A DNA stretch of 49,521 bases from Deltaproteobacteria bacterium (GTDB lineage: Bacteria > Myxococcota_A > Polyangia > Polyangiales > JAFGIB01): assembly GCA_016929805.1 (NCBI GenBank), contig JAFGIB010000311.1, forward strand, positions 1-49,521, read 5' to 3'. Within the stretch, counting starts at the first letter, position 1. Every line of letters starts with the position of its first letter. A model generated the notes under the pieces. It worked only from the letters and a program-made list of their open reading frames with translations. It ran no database searches and was not told the origin of the DNA. Below are positions 23,064 through 33,291 of the stretch, one piece after another. Position numbers and translations under genes: made by a program.

Positions 23064-24275
23064 ATGCGAGTCTTGCGGCAAGAAAACGCGCCGCAACTCG
23101 AGGTAAAACCTGCCGAGCCTCTTTTTACTCTAAACTACGCGTTGGTATTAGTAACCCAGTTTGCCTTCGGCTTTAGCTTTTCTACCTTCTTTATTCTACC
23201 TAAATTTTTGGCCACCGAGCTACGCTCCGGCGCGGACGTTATCGGTCATGTATCCGCGATCGCCGGTATCGCGTCTGTGCTCGCGGTGCCGTTTGTCGGC
23301 GCGAGTATCGATCGCTACGGGCGGCGGCGTTTTATTTGCGCCGGGGCCCTTTTCCAGGGGGCGGCGGCATTCGGATTTATTTGGGTTAATAAAGTCGGCC
23401 CGCTGCTCTATGGGCTTCGTATTGTACACGGGTTAGCCTTTACCTTCGCGTTTAACGCCGCCGCCACTCTGGTTGCCGACATCACACCGCCGCAACGTTT
23501 GGGCCGGTCGTTAGGAATCTTCGGGGCTTCGATGTTGGTGACCAACGGCCTCGCTCCCTATTTGCTCGAACCGCTGGCCGAGATGTCCGGCTGGACGCCG
23601 GTTTTTTCGGTCGCGGGATTAGCCAGCTTGTTCGCGCTGATTCTCTCTTTCTTTATCGATCAGCCGTCGGCTCCGGCTCAGAAAAAGGAGGCGCTACATA
23701 GTACTTATCGGTGGTCAGGCGTCGAGCTTATGCCAATTCTGTTTTCCTCGGCCATGGCCGGCAGCGCGTTTGGCACCTTGTTGACCTTCTACCAGCCGTT
23801 CGCGCTCGAAATCGGCCTAAGCCGAGTCAGTAATTTTTTTATCGGCTTCACACTGACCGCGATTTTATCAAGGGTCTTTTTAGGCGGTCTCGCCGATCGC
23901 TTCGGAAGGCGTAGGATATCGATTATCGCGCTGTTTCTCTATGGTTGTGCGGTGATCGCGATGGCGTGGCTGCAGGCCGGAATGCTTTTCGCTTTGGGAG
24001 CTTTTTTCGGCCTCGCGCACGGTCTGTTTTATCCCGCTCTGAATGCGCTCGCGGTTGAAGGCATACCCCTAATCGCTCGCGGGCGGGTGATGAGTTACTT
24101 TAACGGTGCCTTCTCCTTTGGATTCAGTGCGAGCGTCGTATGGCTCGGCATCGCTGCTGAACGCTTCGGATACCCCTTGGTTTTTATCCTCGCTGGTCTT
24201 TTAACCTATCTCGCGGTTTTTGCCCTTTGGTTCTCGGGTAACCAGCGGCGTCGCGTCGCGCCCGTAAACCCATAA
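23064..24275 (+). CDS. Major facilitator superfamily transporter
   Basis: A 403-aa inner-membrane protein from ATG 23064; the frame is open back to 22962, but those codons are basic, atypical and close to the MITE. There are about 12 hydrophobic segments in two halves. The loop between helices 2 and 3 has the MFS motif A form VGASIDRYGRRRFI, and its repeat in the second half is GGLADRFGRRRISI. It looks like a drug/metabolite exporter of the DHA type. It follows tetR on the same strand, so efflux under TetR control is plausible. The acyltransferase gene is convergent, with 5 nt between the stops. Confidence 0.87.
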   Translation: MRVLRQENAPQLEVKPAEPLFTLNYALVLVTQFAFGFSFSTFFILPKFLATELRSGADVIGHVSAIAGIASVLAVPFVGASIDRYGRRRFICAGALFQGAAAFGFIWVNKVGPLLYGLRIVHGLAFTFAFNAAATLVADITPPQRLGRSLGIFGASMLVTNGLAPYLLEPLAEMSGWTPVFSVAGLASLFALILSFFIDQPSAPAQKKEALHSTYRWSGVELMPILFSSAMAGSAFGTLLTFYQPFALEIGLSRVSNFFIGFTLTAILSRVFLGGLADRFGRRRISIIALFLYGCAVIAMAWLQAGMLFALGAFFGLAHGLFYPALNALAVEGIPLIARGRVMSYFNGAFSFGFSASVVWLGIAAERFGYPLVFILAGLLTYLAVFALWFSGNQRRRVAPVNP

Positions 24276-24280
24276 GCTGG

Positions 24281-25315
24281 TTAGGCGCCCACGATATAGG
24301 GAGAGTATTTGCGAAAGACCAGCTTGGCGATCGTGATGACGACGACGCTGCCGAACAGCCCGCCGAGCCATGCGAAACTCGAGTGGAACAACGAAAACCT
24401 TACGGTGATTTCAGGAAAAAGATTTTGTATCATGCGAACAAAAGGGAAATGCAGAAGAAATATCGCATAGGTATTGCGGCTCAGATAGTCGACGAAAAAT
24501 ACGCGAAAGCGGCCTTTTATGCCGACCGCCATGACGCATAATAGTGTCAAAGCTATATGCACTTGAATCGTGAGCTGCCAGAGCGAGAAGTGGGCGCGGG
24601 ATCGATGGATGACATAGAGCGCGATGATGTCCGCCGCGACTGCCGCCGCGACAAGCGGAATAAAATTTCGGCTCAACGCGGGTCTGATGCGATCGTAGTA
24701 CAGATTGACCGCCCAGCCCGAAAGGTAAAACAAAAGATGAACGCAGGGATGGCGTAACAAGATGAAGTAAAGCTCATAGTATTCCTTAGGTAAGATCTGT
24801 TTCAGAATCGCCGGGATGAAATTCAAGGGATTGAGATAAAACCACACGGTGAGCGCGGCTGATAAAAACCACAATCCTAAAACCATCCCAGAAGAGCATA
24901 GCCTCAAAAGAAAAGAAAACGCGTACAAGTAGCTGATGACAAAGACAAAATAGTAGATTCCGATGGCGTTTCCGAACAATAAATCGGTCGCGATCTTGGC
25001 TCCTTCGCCGCGGCTCGCGCTAACCCCGCGTTCTGCTACTCCGAGAAATATGAATACGAGCGAACAGACGAGATAGGGCGGGATAATGCGAGCCAGCAAG
25101 CGCCACGCGAGATCTGCAGTATCGACCTCTCCCTTTTTAAAGAGAAATCCCGCGGCAAAGATAAAGCCCGGAACGGCAAAACGGGTCCAGTCCCCTAGAA
25201 ATAATCCGATTGGATCGGTCGTGATCATGACGCGACTTAACGCATGAATATATATCACACCCAATATGCAAACGGCTTTTATGAGGTCGATCTCGAACCA
25301 GCGATTATGATCCAC
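24281..25315 (-). CDS. Acyltransferase family 3 membrane protein
   Basis: A 344-aa polytopic protein with the acyltransferase_3 N-terminal signature RWFEIDLIKAVCILGVIYIHAL (conserved His in the first helix) and about ten membrane segments. Members move acetyl or other acyl groups onto sugars and lipids at the membrane. The GTG at 25315 is preferred because GAGGAG lies about 10 nt upstream; an in-frame TTG at 25369 would add 18 residues without a ribosome-binding site. It may modify glycans made by the neighbouring genes; this is inference. Confidence 0.8.
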   Translation of the reverse strand: MDHNRWFEIDLIKAVCILGVIYIHALSRVMITTDPIGLFLGDWTRFAVPGFIFAAGFLFKKGEVDTADLAWRLLARIIPPYLVCSLVFIFLGVAERGVSASRGEGAKIATDLLFGNAIGIYYFVFVISYLYAFSFLLRLCSSGMVLGLWFLSAALTVWFYLNPLNFIPAILKQILPKEYYELYFILLRHPCVHLLFYLSGWAVNLYYDRIRPALSRNFIPLVAAAVAADIIALYVIHRSRAHFSLWQLTIQVHIALTLLCVMAVGIKGRFRVFFVDYLSRNTYAIFLLHFPFVRMIQNLFPEITVRFSLFHSSFAWLGGLFGSVVVITIAKLVFRKYSPYIVGA

Positions 25316-25565
25316 AACCGATAGGCTCCTCAAAGCGATCAGCCTAATCCAAGGGTAATCCAGAGCCAACCGATTTCGTCGCGGCTAGGTCGGTCACCCG
25401 TGACTGTATCGACCTTGACGGCCCCGCCGGATAAAGTCGCTCGATGTCGCAGCGGTGGCTTTCCAAATCGCAAAAATTGCGTTAGGTAATTGTCCGCGTA
25501 CGAAAAAAGCGTAAATCCGACCGCTCATGCTCTCAGACTGATTTTTAATCCTATCGGCTCGAACC

Positions 25566-28500
25566 ATGAATCAACGTTGTCTTGGAATAGACATCGGTGC
25601 TGAGACCATCAAGGTCGTCGAACTCGAATCAGACGAAGGACAGCTTGTGCCTGTCCGACGCGCTCACGTCGAGCATCGAAAGGAGCCCGAGTCGAGTCTT
25701 AAGGAGATCCTTCGGCAATGGGATCTCGGTCAGATTCAAGCGGCCGCGGTCACGGGCCGGCTCAGCCGCGCCGTCGACTTGCCCAGGATTCCGCACAAGC
25801 AAGCGCTGTACGCCGGTTTTCGTCATTTTTTTCGCCAACCATCGGCCACCGTCGTATCCATCGGTAGCCATGGATTCGCTGTATTAGAAATTAGAAAGGG
25901 CGGCGGCTTGGTTTTTCGCGAGAACAATCGCTGCTCGCAAGGAACCGGAAATTTCTTAAGGCAACTCGTCGAACGTTTTGATCTCAGTATCGAGGAGGCC
26001 AGCGAATTGGTCGCCGGGGTCGAAAAATCGCTGCTGTTATCGAGCCGTTGTCCGGTCATCCTCAAAAGCGATATTACGCACCTGGCGAATAAAGGGGAAA
26101 AACGAGAAGAGATCATGGCGGGTTTATTCGACGCGATTTGCGACAATGTCCAAGCGATGATCAAGCCGCGCGTCAGCCCCCCGCAGGTGGTTCTATTGGG
26201 CGGCGTCAGTCGGATTGCGAGAGTCAGAGAGCGATTCGAAGATTTTCTCTCGCGGCATCAAATGGTTCTAGTGCCCTATTTCGAGGACGCGGCCCTGTTC
26301 GCCGAAGCCACGGGCTGCGCGGCTCTAGCGTTTGACTCGTCGCAAAACGCTATCGCGGATTCGCCGCACCGATCTTTTCGCCCGCCTCGACTCGAGCGGC
26401 TGTTTGTTCCCGCGGCGGAGAATCGGCTGCAGAGATTGCCGAAGCTCGCCGACTATTTACGGCGCGTCAAAAGAATGCCGTTTCAACCCTTTGCTGTTTG
26501 CGACCTTCCCCGAGATGTGGTTTTCGGGTTCGATATCGGATCAACCGGCTCCAAGGCCGTGCTCTTGGACGCACAAAGTAGCGATACGCTCTGGGAAGGA
26601 TATTTAGGCACGCGAGGAGACCCGATCGGCGCGGCGCGCGAGCTGACCAAAAGCTATCTTTCACGCCTGGGGCCGCGGCATCGGGTTGTGGCCGTCGGAG
26701 TAACCGGAAGCGGCAGGGAAATCGTCGGATCGCTTTTGTCGGCTTGCTTCGGCGCCGATCGGATCTTTATCTTCAATGAGATCGCCGCGCACGCGACGGG
26801 AGCGCATCATTACGATCGCCGCGTTGACACCATTTTCGAAATCGGCGGTCAAGATGCAAAGTACATTCGACTAGAAGACGGACGGGTCGTCGATGCGGCG
26901 ATGAACGAAGCATGTAGCGCTGGAACCGGTTCGTTTATCGAGGAGCAGGGTAAACGCTTCGAGGGCATCGACGACGTCGTTCAACTGAGTAAAGAAGCGC
27001 TCATGTCTAACGACAGCGTCTCGCTCGGCCAACACTGCTCGGTGTTCATGGCCGAAGTCATCGACGAGGCGGTTGCGGCAGGCATACCCCAGCGTTCGAT
27101 TATCGCGGGGGTTTACGACGCGATCGTCCAGAACTATCTCAATCGGGTCAAGGGCAACCGCTCCGTGGGCCACTATATCTTCTGTCAGGGGATGCCCTTC
27201 TCGGCGGAAGCGCTCGCCGCCGCGGTCGTCCGGCACACGCAATGCGACGTGATCGTCCCCCCCAATCCCGGAACGGTCGGAGCGTTCGGTATCGCCCTTT
27301 TAGCCCATAAAGAGCTCAAGTGGCGCGACCAACCCGAGCTCGACATGAACAGGTTTCTCAAGGCTCAGGTGGTCAAGAAAGAGACTTTTATCTGTCGCTC
27401 GAATCGGGGTTGCGGGGGCTCGGGAAATCGCTGTCGAGTCGAGCGTCTCGGCGCAATGGTCGAGGGAAAGCGCCGCTCTTTTACCTGGGGGGGAGCCTGC
27501 TCGCTATACGACTCGGGGACCGGAAGAAAAAAGCTGCCTGATCGCGCGCCAGATCCGTTTCGGGAAAAAGAGGAGCTTTTTCGCCGATTGCAGCGAACAC
27601 TGGAGGCGCGCAATCGCGGAGCGAAGCGTATCGCGCTAACCGATGAGTTCTCGCTCAAAGAGCTTTTTCCTTTTTTCGCAACTTTTTTTACAGAGCTAGG
27701 ATTTCGCATTGTGGTTTTTACCGGCGCTGACCGCAAGGTTCTTAAACGCGGGGCCGAGCAGGCCAATGTCCCTTTCTGCGCCCCGATGAAGCTGTACCAC
27801 GGTCTGCTCGCTCACATGGTTGAAGCGGAGACCGATCTCGTATTTCTGCCCATGCTGCGGGCGTTGCCCCGGGCGGCCGGCGCTTCGCATGCGAATCTGT
27901 GTCCCATCGTTCAGGGCAGCGCTGATATCATACGCATGGACTATCAGCAGGTGTTGCCCGCGAAATGGATCAGTCCCGTCATCGACATCGGCCCCGAAAA
28001 CCTACGTTCCAAGGCTTTTGTCCGCAGTTGCAGAAAGCTCGCCCGCGAGCTATCGGCGAGCCCGCGCGCTTGGCGAAAAGCTTATGAACGCGCCCTCGAA
28101 GCGCAAAGGCACTTCGACGCGAGCTGCTATGAATTGGGACGCCGCGCGCTCGGATTTTGCGCCGCAAACCGGATTATTCCCGTGGTAGTTCTCGGCAGGC
28201 CTTATACGATTTACAACAACGTATTGAACTCGAATGTCCCGTCGATATTACGCGAGCAAGGCGTCATGGCGATCCCCATGGACTTGTACCCGATCGCAGG
28301 CGATGTCCCCGTGTTCAGCGACATGTATTGGGCTCACGGCCAACGCAATCAGCGCGCCGCGCATCAGATTCGACGCACGCGTGGAGTCTACAGTATCTGG
28401 TGCAGCAACTATTCGTGCGGGCCGGACGGTTTTTTGTTACACTTCTACTCTTACTTAATGGAAGGTAAACCGTTCGCGGTGATCGAAACCGACGGCCATT

Positions 28501-29990
28501 CGGGAGACGCCGGGACCAAGACTCGAGTCGAGGCTTTTTTATATTGTGTAAGACAAGACCTCGAGGTTCACGGACCAAAGCGAGCGGCCCATGATCTCAC
28601 GCATATCGAAAAGGACAAACAGAATATACTCGCGGTTCGCGAGCGGCAAGAACACCTCTTGATACCCCCGATGGGCTGCGCCGCCGAGCCCTTCGCCTGC
28701 TGTCTGCGGGGTCTCGGGTTTTCAGCCGAATGCCTGCCCACGCCCGACGAGCAGGCGTTATCCCTGGGCCGTAGGTATACCTCGGGTAAGGAGTGTCTTC
28801 CCATCGCCATCACTCTGGGAAGTCTGCTCAAACGGCTTGAGCTCGAACGCGATAGCGATCGACGATTCGCCTTTTTTATGCCTACGAGCAACGGGCCGTG
28901 CCGCTTCGGAATTTACAATCTTTTACATAAGCTGGTACTTGAACGGCTCGCTTACCGAGCCAGGGTCAGAGTGATTTCCCCTCATGACTCGGATTATTTC
29001 GCCGGCATTCCCGCGGGGTTTTCCGCGCTTACCTTTACCGGGTTCGTCGCTTCCGAGCTGTTACAACAAGCTTTTTTGGAAATCGCGCCGGTCGAGCGCC
29101 GTCCCGGGCTCGCGCGAAAGATCTATTGCGGTTATCGCTCGCAATTACTCGAGTTGCTGCAAGCGGCCGGACAAAAGCGGTTGGATTTATCGGCTGCGTT
29201 AAAAGAGATCGCCAGCGGACGCCTTTATGGGACGACTGATCTCTTGGCGCGCGCTGCTTTCGATCTCGCGGAGGTTAATACGTTGCGGGAGGCACCGACG
29301 GTTCTATTGACCGGTGAGATCTACAACCGTCTCGACCCATTCGCCAACGACTTTCTCGTCGAAAAGCTCATCCAACGAGGGCTTCGAGTCCATCTTTCGC
29401 CTCTGATCGAATGGTTGGAATACACGGATTCTTTGGTTTATCAACAAGATAAAACCGCCGGGCTCGGCGACCATCTCGGCACCCTGATCCGCAACAAAAT
29501 CCACGACCGACTCTATAGCGCGATTGCGCGCCATCTCGCATGGCATCCCCCGATAAGGGTGGATCAGAAGCTGGACGCCTGCTCTGTTTACCTGCGTAAG
29601 CAGCTCGAAGTCGAATCGGTGCTCACCATAGGCACGCCGCTTCGTATGCTGCAGCAAGATCCCTTCAGCATCGACGGCGTCGTCAGCGTCGGGCCATTGG
29701 AATGCATGCCGAATAAAATCGCCGAGTCGATCTTTTTTCACTTGTCCGAGCAAAGAAAGCTGCCCTGCCTAACCTTGTCGGTCAATGGTGATCCCATCGA
29801 CCCGGAAATGCTCGACGGTTTTATTTACGAAATCAAGAGCGGTTTTCAAAAACGCCGCGCAAAACGCACCCCTTTAGACGATCGGCCGAGTGGCGCCCGT
29901 TCGGCTCAAAGGCCGATAGAAATCGCGGCCAATCCGGGGCGCCCGTCGATCGCTGACGCGGACAAAAGCAGATTTTCTAAGGATCTCTAG
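25566..29990 (+). CDS. Acyl-CoA dehydratase activase, giant fused form (two BadF ATPase domains + DUF2229/HGD-like)
   Basis: A 1474-aa protein. Residues ~5-255 form a first BadF/BadG-type ASKHA ATPase domain (LGIDIGAETIKVVELES, then CSQGTGNFLRQL). Residues ~317-585 form a second (FGFDIGSTGSKAVLLD, GGQDAKYIRLEDGRV, NEACSAGTGSFIEEQ, and QHCSVFMAEV), with the two cysteines that hold the inter-subunit [4Fe-4S] cluster of activators. A Cys-rich linker at ~605-650 leads to a DUF2229/2-hydroxyacyl-CoA dehydratase-like half (VPFCAPMKLYHGLL; SGKECLPIAITLG; FMPTSNGPCRFGIYN). Characterised relatives drive ATP-dependent low-potential electron transfer to dehydratases and are oxygen-sensitive. The long fused form is known, but its substrate is not. 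The stop overlaps the next start by 1 nt. Confidence 0.87.
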   Translation: MNQRCLGIDIGAETIKVVELESDEGQLVPVRRAHVEHRKEPESSLKEILRQWDLGQIQAAAVTGRLSRAVDLPRIPHKQALYAGFRHFFRQPSATVVSIGSHGFAVLEIRKGGGLVFRENNRCSQGTGNFLRQLVERFDLSIEEASELVAGVEKSLLLSSRCPVILKSDITHLANKGEKREEIMAGLFDAICDNVQAMIKPRVSPPQVVLLGGVSRIARVRERFEDFLSRHQMVLVPYFEDAALFAEATGCAALAFDSSQNAIADSPHRSFRPPRLERLFVPAAENRLQRLPKLADYLRRVKRMPFQPFAVCDLPRDVVFGFDIGSTGSKAVLLDAQSSDTLWEGYLGTRGDPIGAARELTKSYLSRLGPRHRVVAVGVTGSGREIVGSLLSACFGADRIFIFNEIAAHATGAHHYDRRVDTIFEIGGQDAKYIRLEDGRVVDAAMNEACSAGTGSFIEEQGKRFEGIDDVVQLSKEALMSNDSVSLGQHCSVFMAEVIDEAVAAGIPQRSIIAGVYDAIVQNYLNRVKGNRSVGHYIFCQGMPFSAEALAAAVVRHTQCDVIVPPNPGTVGAFGIALLAHKELKWRDQPELDMNRFLKAQVVKKETFICRSNRGCGGSGNRCRVERLGAMVEGKRRSFTWGGACSLYDSGTGRKKLPDRAPDPFREKEELFRRLQRTLEARNRGAKRIALTDEFSLKELFPFFATFFTELGFRIVVFTGADRKVLKRGAEQANVPFCAPMKLYHGLLAHMVEAETDLVFLPMLRALPRAAGASHANLCPIVQGSADIIRMDYQQVLPAKWISPVIDIGPENLRSKAFVRSCRKLARELSASPRAWRKAYERALEAQRHFDASCYELGRRALGFCAANRIIPVVVLGRPYTIYNNVLNSNVPSILREQGVMAIPMDLYPIAGDVPVFSDMYWAHGQRNQRAAHQIRRTRGVYSIWCSNYSCGPDGFLLHFYSYLMEGKPFAVIETDGHSGDAGTKTRVEAFLYCVRQDLEVHGPKRAAHDLTHIEKDKQNILAVRERQEHLLIPPMGCAAEPFACCLRGLGFSAECLPTPDEQALSLGRRYTSGKECLPIAITLGSLLKRLELERDSDRRFAFFMPTSNGPCRFGIYNLLHKLVLERLAYRARVRVISPHDSDYFAGIPAGFSALTFTGFVASELLQQAFLEIAPVERRPGLARKIYCGYRSQLLELLQAAGQKRLDLSAALKEIASGRLYGTTDLLARAAFDLAEVNTLREAPTVLLTGEIYNRLDPFANDFLVEKLIQRGLRVHLSPLIEWLEYTDSLVYQQDKTAGLGDHLGTLIRNKIHDRLYSAIARHLAWHPPIRVDQKLDACSVYLRKQLEVESVLTIGTPLRMLQQDPFSIDGVVSVGPLECMPNKIAESIFFHLSEQRKLPCLTLSVNGDPIDPEMLDGFIYEIKSGFQKRRAKRTPLDDRPSGARSAQRPIEIAANPGRPSIADADKSRFSKDL

Positions 29991-32900
29991 TGACTTTTTT
30001 TGCAGACCTGCACCTTCATTCGAAATTTTCACGCGCAACCGCCGGCAACTCGGATCTCGCGCACTTGGCGCTTTGGGCTCAATACAAGGGGCTTTCGGTA
30101 CTCGGCACGGGCGATTTTACCCATCCGCAATGGATGCGCGAATTGAGACAAAGCCTCGTCCCGGCCGAGCCTGGCTTATTTCGCTTATCATCAGAGCTCG
30201 ACGCAGCGGTTACGCGGCGACTGCCTCGCCGCTGTCGGGCCCGGGTACGATTTATGCTGTCGGTCGAAATCTCCACGATTTATAAAAAGAACGACCGCAC
30301 CAGGAAGGTTCACCACATGCTCTACGCGCCCGACTTTGAAAGCGCGGACCGGTGCAGGCAAAAGCTCTCCAAAATCGGCAATTTGGCCTCTGACGGCCGT
30401 CCGATTCTCGGGCTCGATTCCCGCGATTTGTTGGAAATCGTCCTCGAATCCGGCCCTGATTGCTATTTGGTGCCGGCGCATATTTGGACCCCTTGGTTTT
30501 CCGCCTTGGGGTCGCAGTCGGGGTTTGACTCGATCGATGAGTGCTATGGGGATCTGTCCCAGCACATCTTCGCGGTCGAGACCGGGCTTTCGTCAGACCC
30601 GCCGATGAATTGGCGAGTTTCGTCGCTCGACCGCTTTCGATTGGTGTCAAACTCCGACGCCCACTCGCCCGCGATGCTAGGTCGCGAAGCATGCGTATTT
30701 GATGCCGCGATCGACTATTTCGCCATCCGCCGGGCGCTAAGTCAGGGTGACGGGTATGTGGGAACGGTCGAATTTTTTCCCGAGGAGGGCAAATACCATC
30801 TCGACGGCCACCGAAAATGCAACTTGAGGCTCACGCCGCAACAAACCCGAGAGCACGAAAAACGCTGTCCGATTTGCGGCAAACCTCTGACGGTCGGTGT
30901 GATGTATCGGGTGATGGAGCTGGCCGATCGCGCGCCACACGAGCCGCCGCCGACCGCGGGCTCGGTAAGTAGCCTGGTGCCGTTGGCTGAGATTCTCGCG
31001 GAAATTTACCGCGTAGGTCCCAAGAGCAAAAAGGTGACCGAGAGCTACCATCGGTTGCTCGGCGAGCTCGGCCCGGAGCTTTTTATATTGAGCAGCCTAC
31101 CGATAGAAGAGATAAAAAAGGCGGGTTCTGAATTGCTGATCGAAGCGATCTCGCGCTTGCGTCGCGGCGAGGTCATACGCGAGGCGGGCTTTGACGGCGA
31201 ATACGGCCGGATTCACCTCTTTTCTAGCGAGGAATTGGAACGTCGAACCTGCGGCGGACTGCTGTTTGATGAGCGCCCGAACACAGCTCGAATGCCGGCC
31301 TCAAATCCCGCCTGTTCCGACGAAATCGAAAGCGGTCAAACGAGCTCGTCGCGACAACGGGGGTCATTTGATGAAGCCGAGGCGCCGAGTCGCAAACAAA
31401 CGCAAAGCCTTTCGACTCCGCAGCTCAATGGAAGCGGCGCCGAGCGCGGCGGAAGGTCGCGCTCCGATTTTGCCAGCGTTCAAACGAGCGGACAGACCGA
31501 TATTCTCGTCGGATTGGATGTGCAGCAACTAGAGGCCGCCCGAAGCGTGACAGGACCGATCATGATCGTGGCCGGACCGGGTTCGGGAAAAACCCGTACA
31601 CTGACCCATCGCATCGGACACCTGGTCGTCAACCAGGGCGTTTTACCCAAACAATGCCTAGCCATCGCCTTCACCCGTCGCGCGGCGCAAGAGCTCAGAG
31701 AGCGGCTGAGCGCGCTGCTGAAGCACCCGGCCGAGAGCTTTCAGGTTTTTACCTTTCACGCCTTTGCTTTTTCGCTGCTCAAAGAGCATGGCGCGTCGGT
31801 CGGGCTCAGTGCGGATTTTTGCCTCGCCGACCAGAACCAAAGAGTTGCAGCTCTCTCTCGATCAGAACAGATCTCCGAGAAAAAAGCGCGCCTTTTGCTG
31901 CAAAAGATCTCGCTGCTAAAGCGCGGCGTACAGGCGGCTGAACAACCGGACCTAGAGCAAACGTTGTTGCGCACCAAACGCGAAATGCAGCGGGCGAATC
32001 TCGTGGATTTCGATGATCTCATCGGGCTGTCGGTTCGCTTGTTAGAGGAGAATCCTCAGCTTCAAACGATCTACCATCAGCGTTATCCTTGGATTTCCAT
32101 CGATGAATATCAGGATCTCGACGAGCAGCAATATCGCTTGGTCAGGCTGTTGGCTCCGCCGCAAAGCAACCTCTGTGTAATCGGCGATCCCAACCAGGCG
32201 ATTTACGGCTTTCGCGGTTCGGATGTCGCTATCTTCCACCGGTTTCGCCACGACTATCCGAACGCGCGCGTCTTTTCGTTAACCCGCAACTATCGCTCCG
32301 GCGCCAACATCGTAAAGGCCGCGTCTCAAATCATCGGTTCTTCGGCCGCGGATCTATTAAACGAAGCAACGAGCGGGCCGAGCTCGGAACGGATCGTGAT
32401 CCATAGCGCCGCGACGGAAGCGGCGGAGGCTGAATTCGTGGTTCAAACCATCGAGCGCCTGATCGGCGGGCACAGCTTCTTCTCCATCGATAGCGGGCGG
32501 TCCACGGGACAATCCGAGACGGCGTTTTCGTTTTCCGATTTCGCGGTTTTATATCGTATAGAAACGCAAGCGGAACAGGTCGCTCAGGCCTTGGCTCGTT
32601 CGGGCATTCCCTATCAAAAGCGGTCACACCAACCGCTCGTAGAGCGAGAAAGCGTCGAGGTTTTGCTTCGATCTCTAAGACAAACCGCCAGCGAAGGATC
32701 GGTGCGCCGACGGCTCGAAGCGGCGGCGAAATGCGCGATCGAGAAAGCGACTGACTCCGATCGCGCGGCGGTCGAACGTGAAATCACAAGCGCGTTCGAG
32801 CTTTTGGCGTCGATCGCCGACGAGTCCGGTTCGAATTTGTCTTGCTTTTTCTCTCACGTCGCGTTGGGCGCGCAAGTCGATACGCTCGACCCCCGAGCCG

Positions 32901-33238
32901 ATCGGGTCTCGTTGCTTACCTTGCACGCGGCAAAAGGGTTGGAATTTCGCGTGGTCTTCATCCTGGGGTGCGAAAAGGGGGTCATTCCGCTCTGTTGGGG
33001 AAAAGCAGAGCCGGAGAATATCGAGGAAGAGCGGCGCCTCTTTTACGTGGGCGTGACCCGCGCTCGAGAAAGGCTTTTTCTATCTCGGGCGGGAAAGCGA
33101 CATCTGCGAGGTAAAATCCGTGCGCAAGAGCCCTCTCCCTTTATAATGGAAATTCGCGAAGAGCTTCTCGAGCTGGATCGCGACCGACGCAACCGCAGGT
33201 CCGCGCGGGATAAGGGGGGTCAGCTCAACCTGTTTTGA
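29990..33238 (+). CDS. Endonuclease Q-like PHP nuclease fused to UvrD/Rep-type SF1 helicase
   Basis: A 1082-aa two-part protein. Residues 1-~320 are a PHP domain close to archaeal/bacterial EndoQ: DLHLHSKFSRA, GTGDFTHPQWMREL, SVEISTIYKKNDRTRKVHH, SNSDAHSPAMLG, and a C/CPIC zinc finger (about residues 277-296) before GVMYRVMELADR. EndoQ nicks DNA 5' to deaminated or abasic bases. From ~505 on is an SF1A helicase with Walker A GPGSGKT, Walker B IDEYQDLDEQQ, GDPNQAIYGFRG, LTRNYRSG, LLTLHAAKGLEFR and RLFYVGVTRARERL, all apparently intact. A low-complexity linker (~420-500) joins them. GTG at 29990 overlaps the upstream stop. A plausible role is to nick at damage and unwind from the nick. Confidence 0.9.
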   Translation: MTFFADLHLHSKFSRATAGNSDLAHLALWAQYKGLSVLGTGDFTHPQWMRELRQSLVPAEPGLFRLSSELDAAVTRRLPRRCRARVRFMLSVEISTIYKKNDRTRKVHHMLYAPDFESADRCRQKLSKIGNLASDGRPILGLDSRDLLEIVLESGPDCYLVPAHIWTPWFSALGSQSGFDSIDECYGDLSQHIFAVETGLSSDPPMNWRVSSLDRFRLVSNSDAHSPAMLGREACVFDAAIDYFAIRRALSQGDGYVGTVEFFPEEGKYHLDGHRKCNLRLTPQQTREHEKRCPICGKPLTVGVMYRVMELADRAPHEPPPTAGSVSSLVPLAEILAEIYRVGPKSKKVTESYHRLLGELGPELFILSSLPIEEIKKAGSELLIEAISRLRRGEVIREAGFDGEYGRIHLFSSEELERRTCGGLLFDERPNTARMPASNPACSDEIESGQTSSSRQRGSFDEAEAPSRKQTQSLSTPQLNGSGAERGGRSRSDFASVQTSGQTDILVGLDVQQLEAARSVTGPIMIVAGPGSGKTRTLTHRIGHLVVNQGVLPKQCLAIAFTRRAAQELRERLSALLKHPAESFQVFTFHAFAFSLLKEHGASVGLSADFCLADQNQRVAALSRSEQISEKKARLLLQKISLLKRGVQAAEQPDLEQTLLRTKREMQRANLVDFDDLIGLSVRLLEENPQLQTIYHQRYPWISIDEYQDLDEQQYRLVRLLAPPQSNLCVIGDPNQAIYGFRGSDVAIFHRFRHDYPNARVFSLTRNYRSGANIVKAASQIIGSSAADLLNEATSGPSSERIVIHSAATEAAEAEFVVQTIERLIGGHSFFSIDSGRSTGQSETAFSFSDFAVLYRIETQAEQVAQALARSGIPYQKRSHQPLVERESVEVLLRSLRQTASEGSVRRRLEAAAKCAIEKATDSDRAAVEREITSAFELLASIADESGSNLSCFFSHVALGAQVDTLDPRADRVSLLTLHAAKGLEFRVVFILGCEKGVIPLCWGKAEPENIEEERRLFYVGVTRARERLFLSRAGKRHLRGKIRAQEPSPFIMEIREELLELDRDRRNRRSARDKGGQLNLF

Positions 33239-33291
33239 CTCGGTTTCAAAGGGTTTGTGATAGGGGCCAGGCTCGTGCTAGAGACCGTTTC

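Noticed and set aside
31395-31410. ACGCAAAGCC word, a riboswitch-like piece
   Set aside because: It lies inside the linker-coding part of the EndoQ-UvrD gene and no matching partner elements follow.
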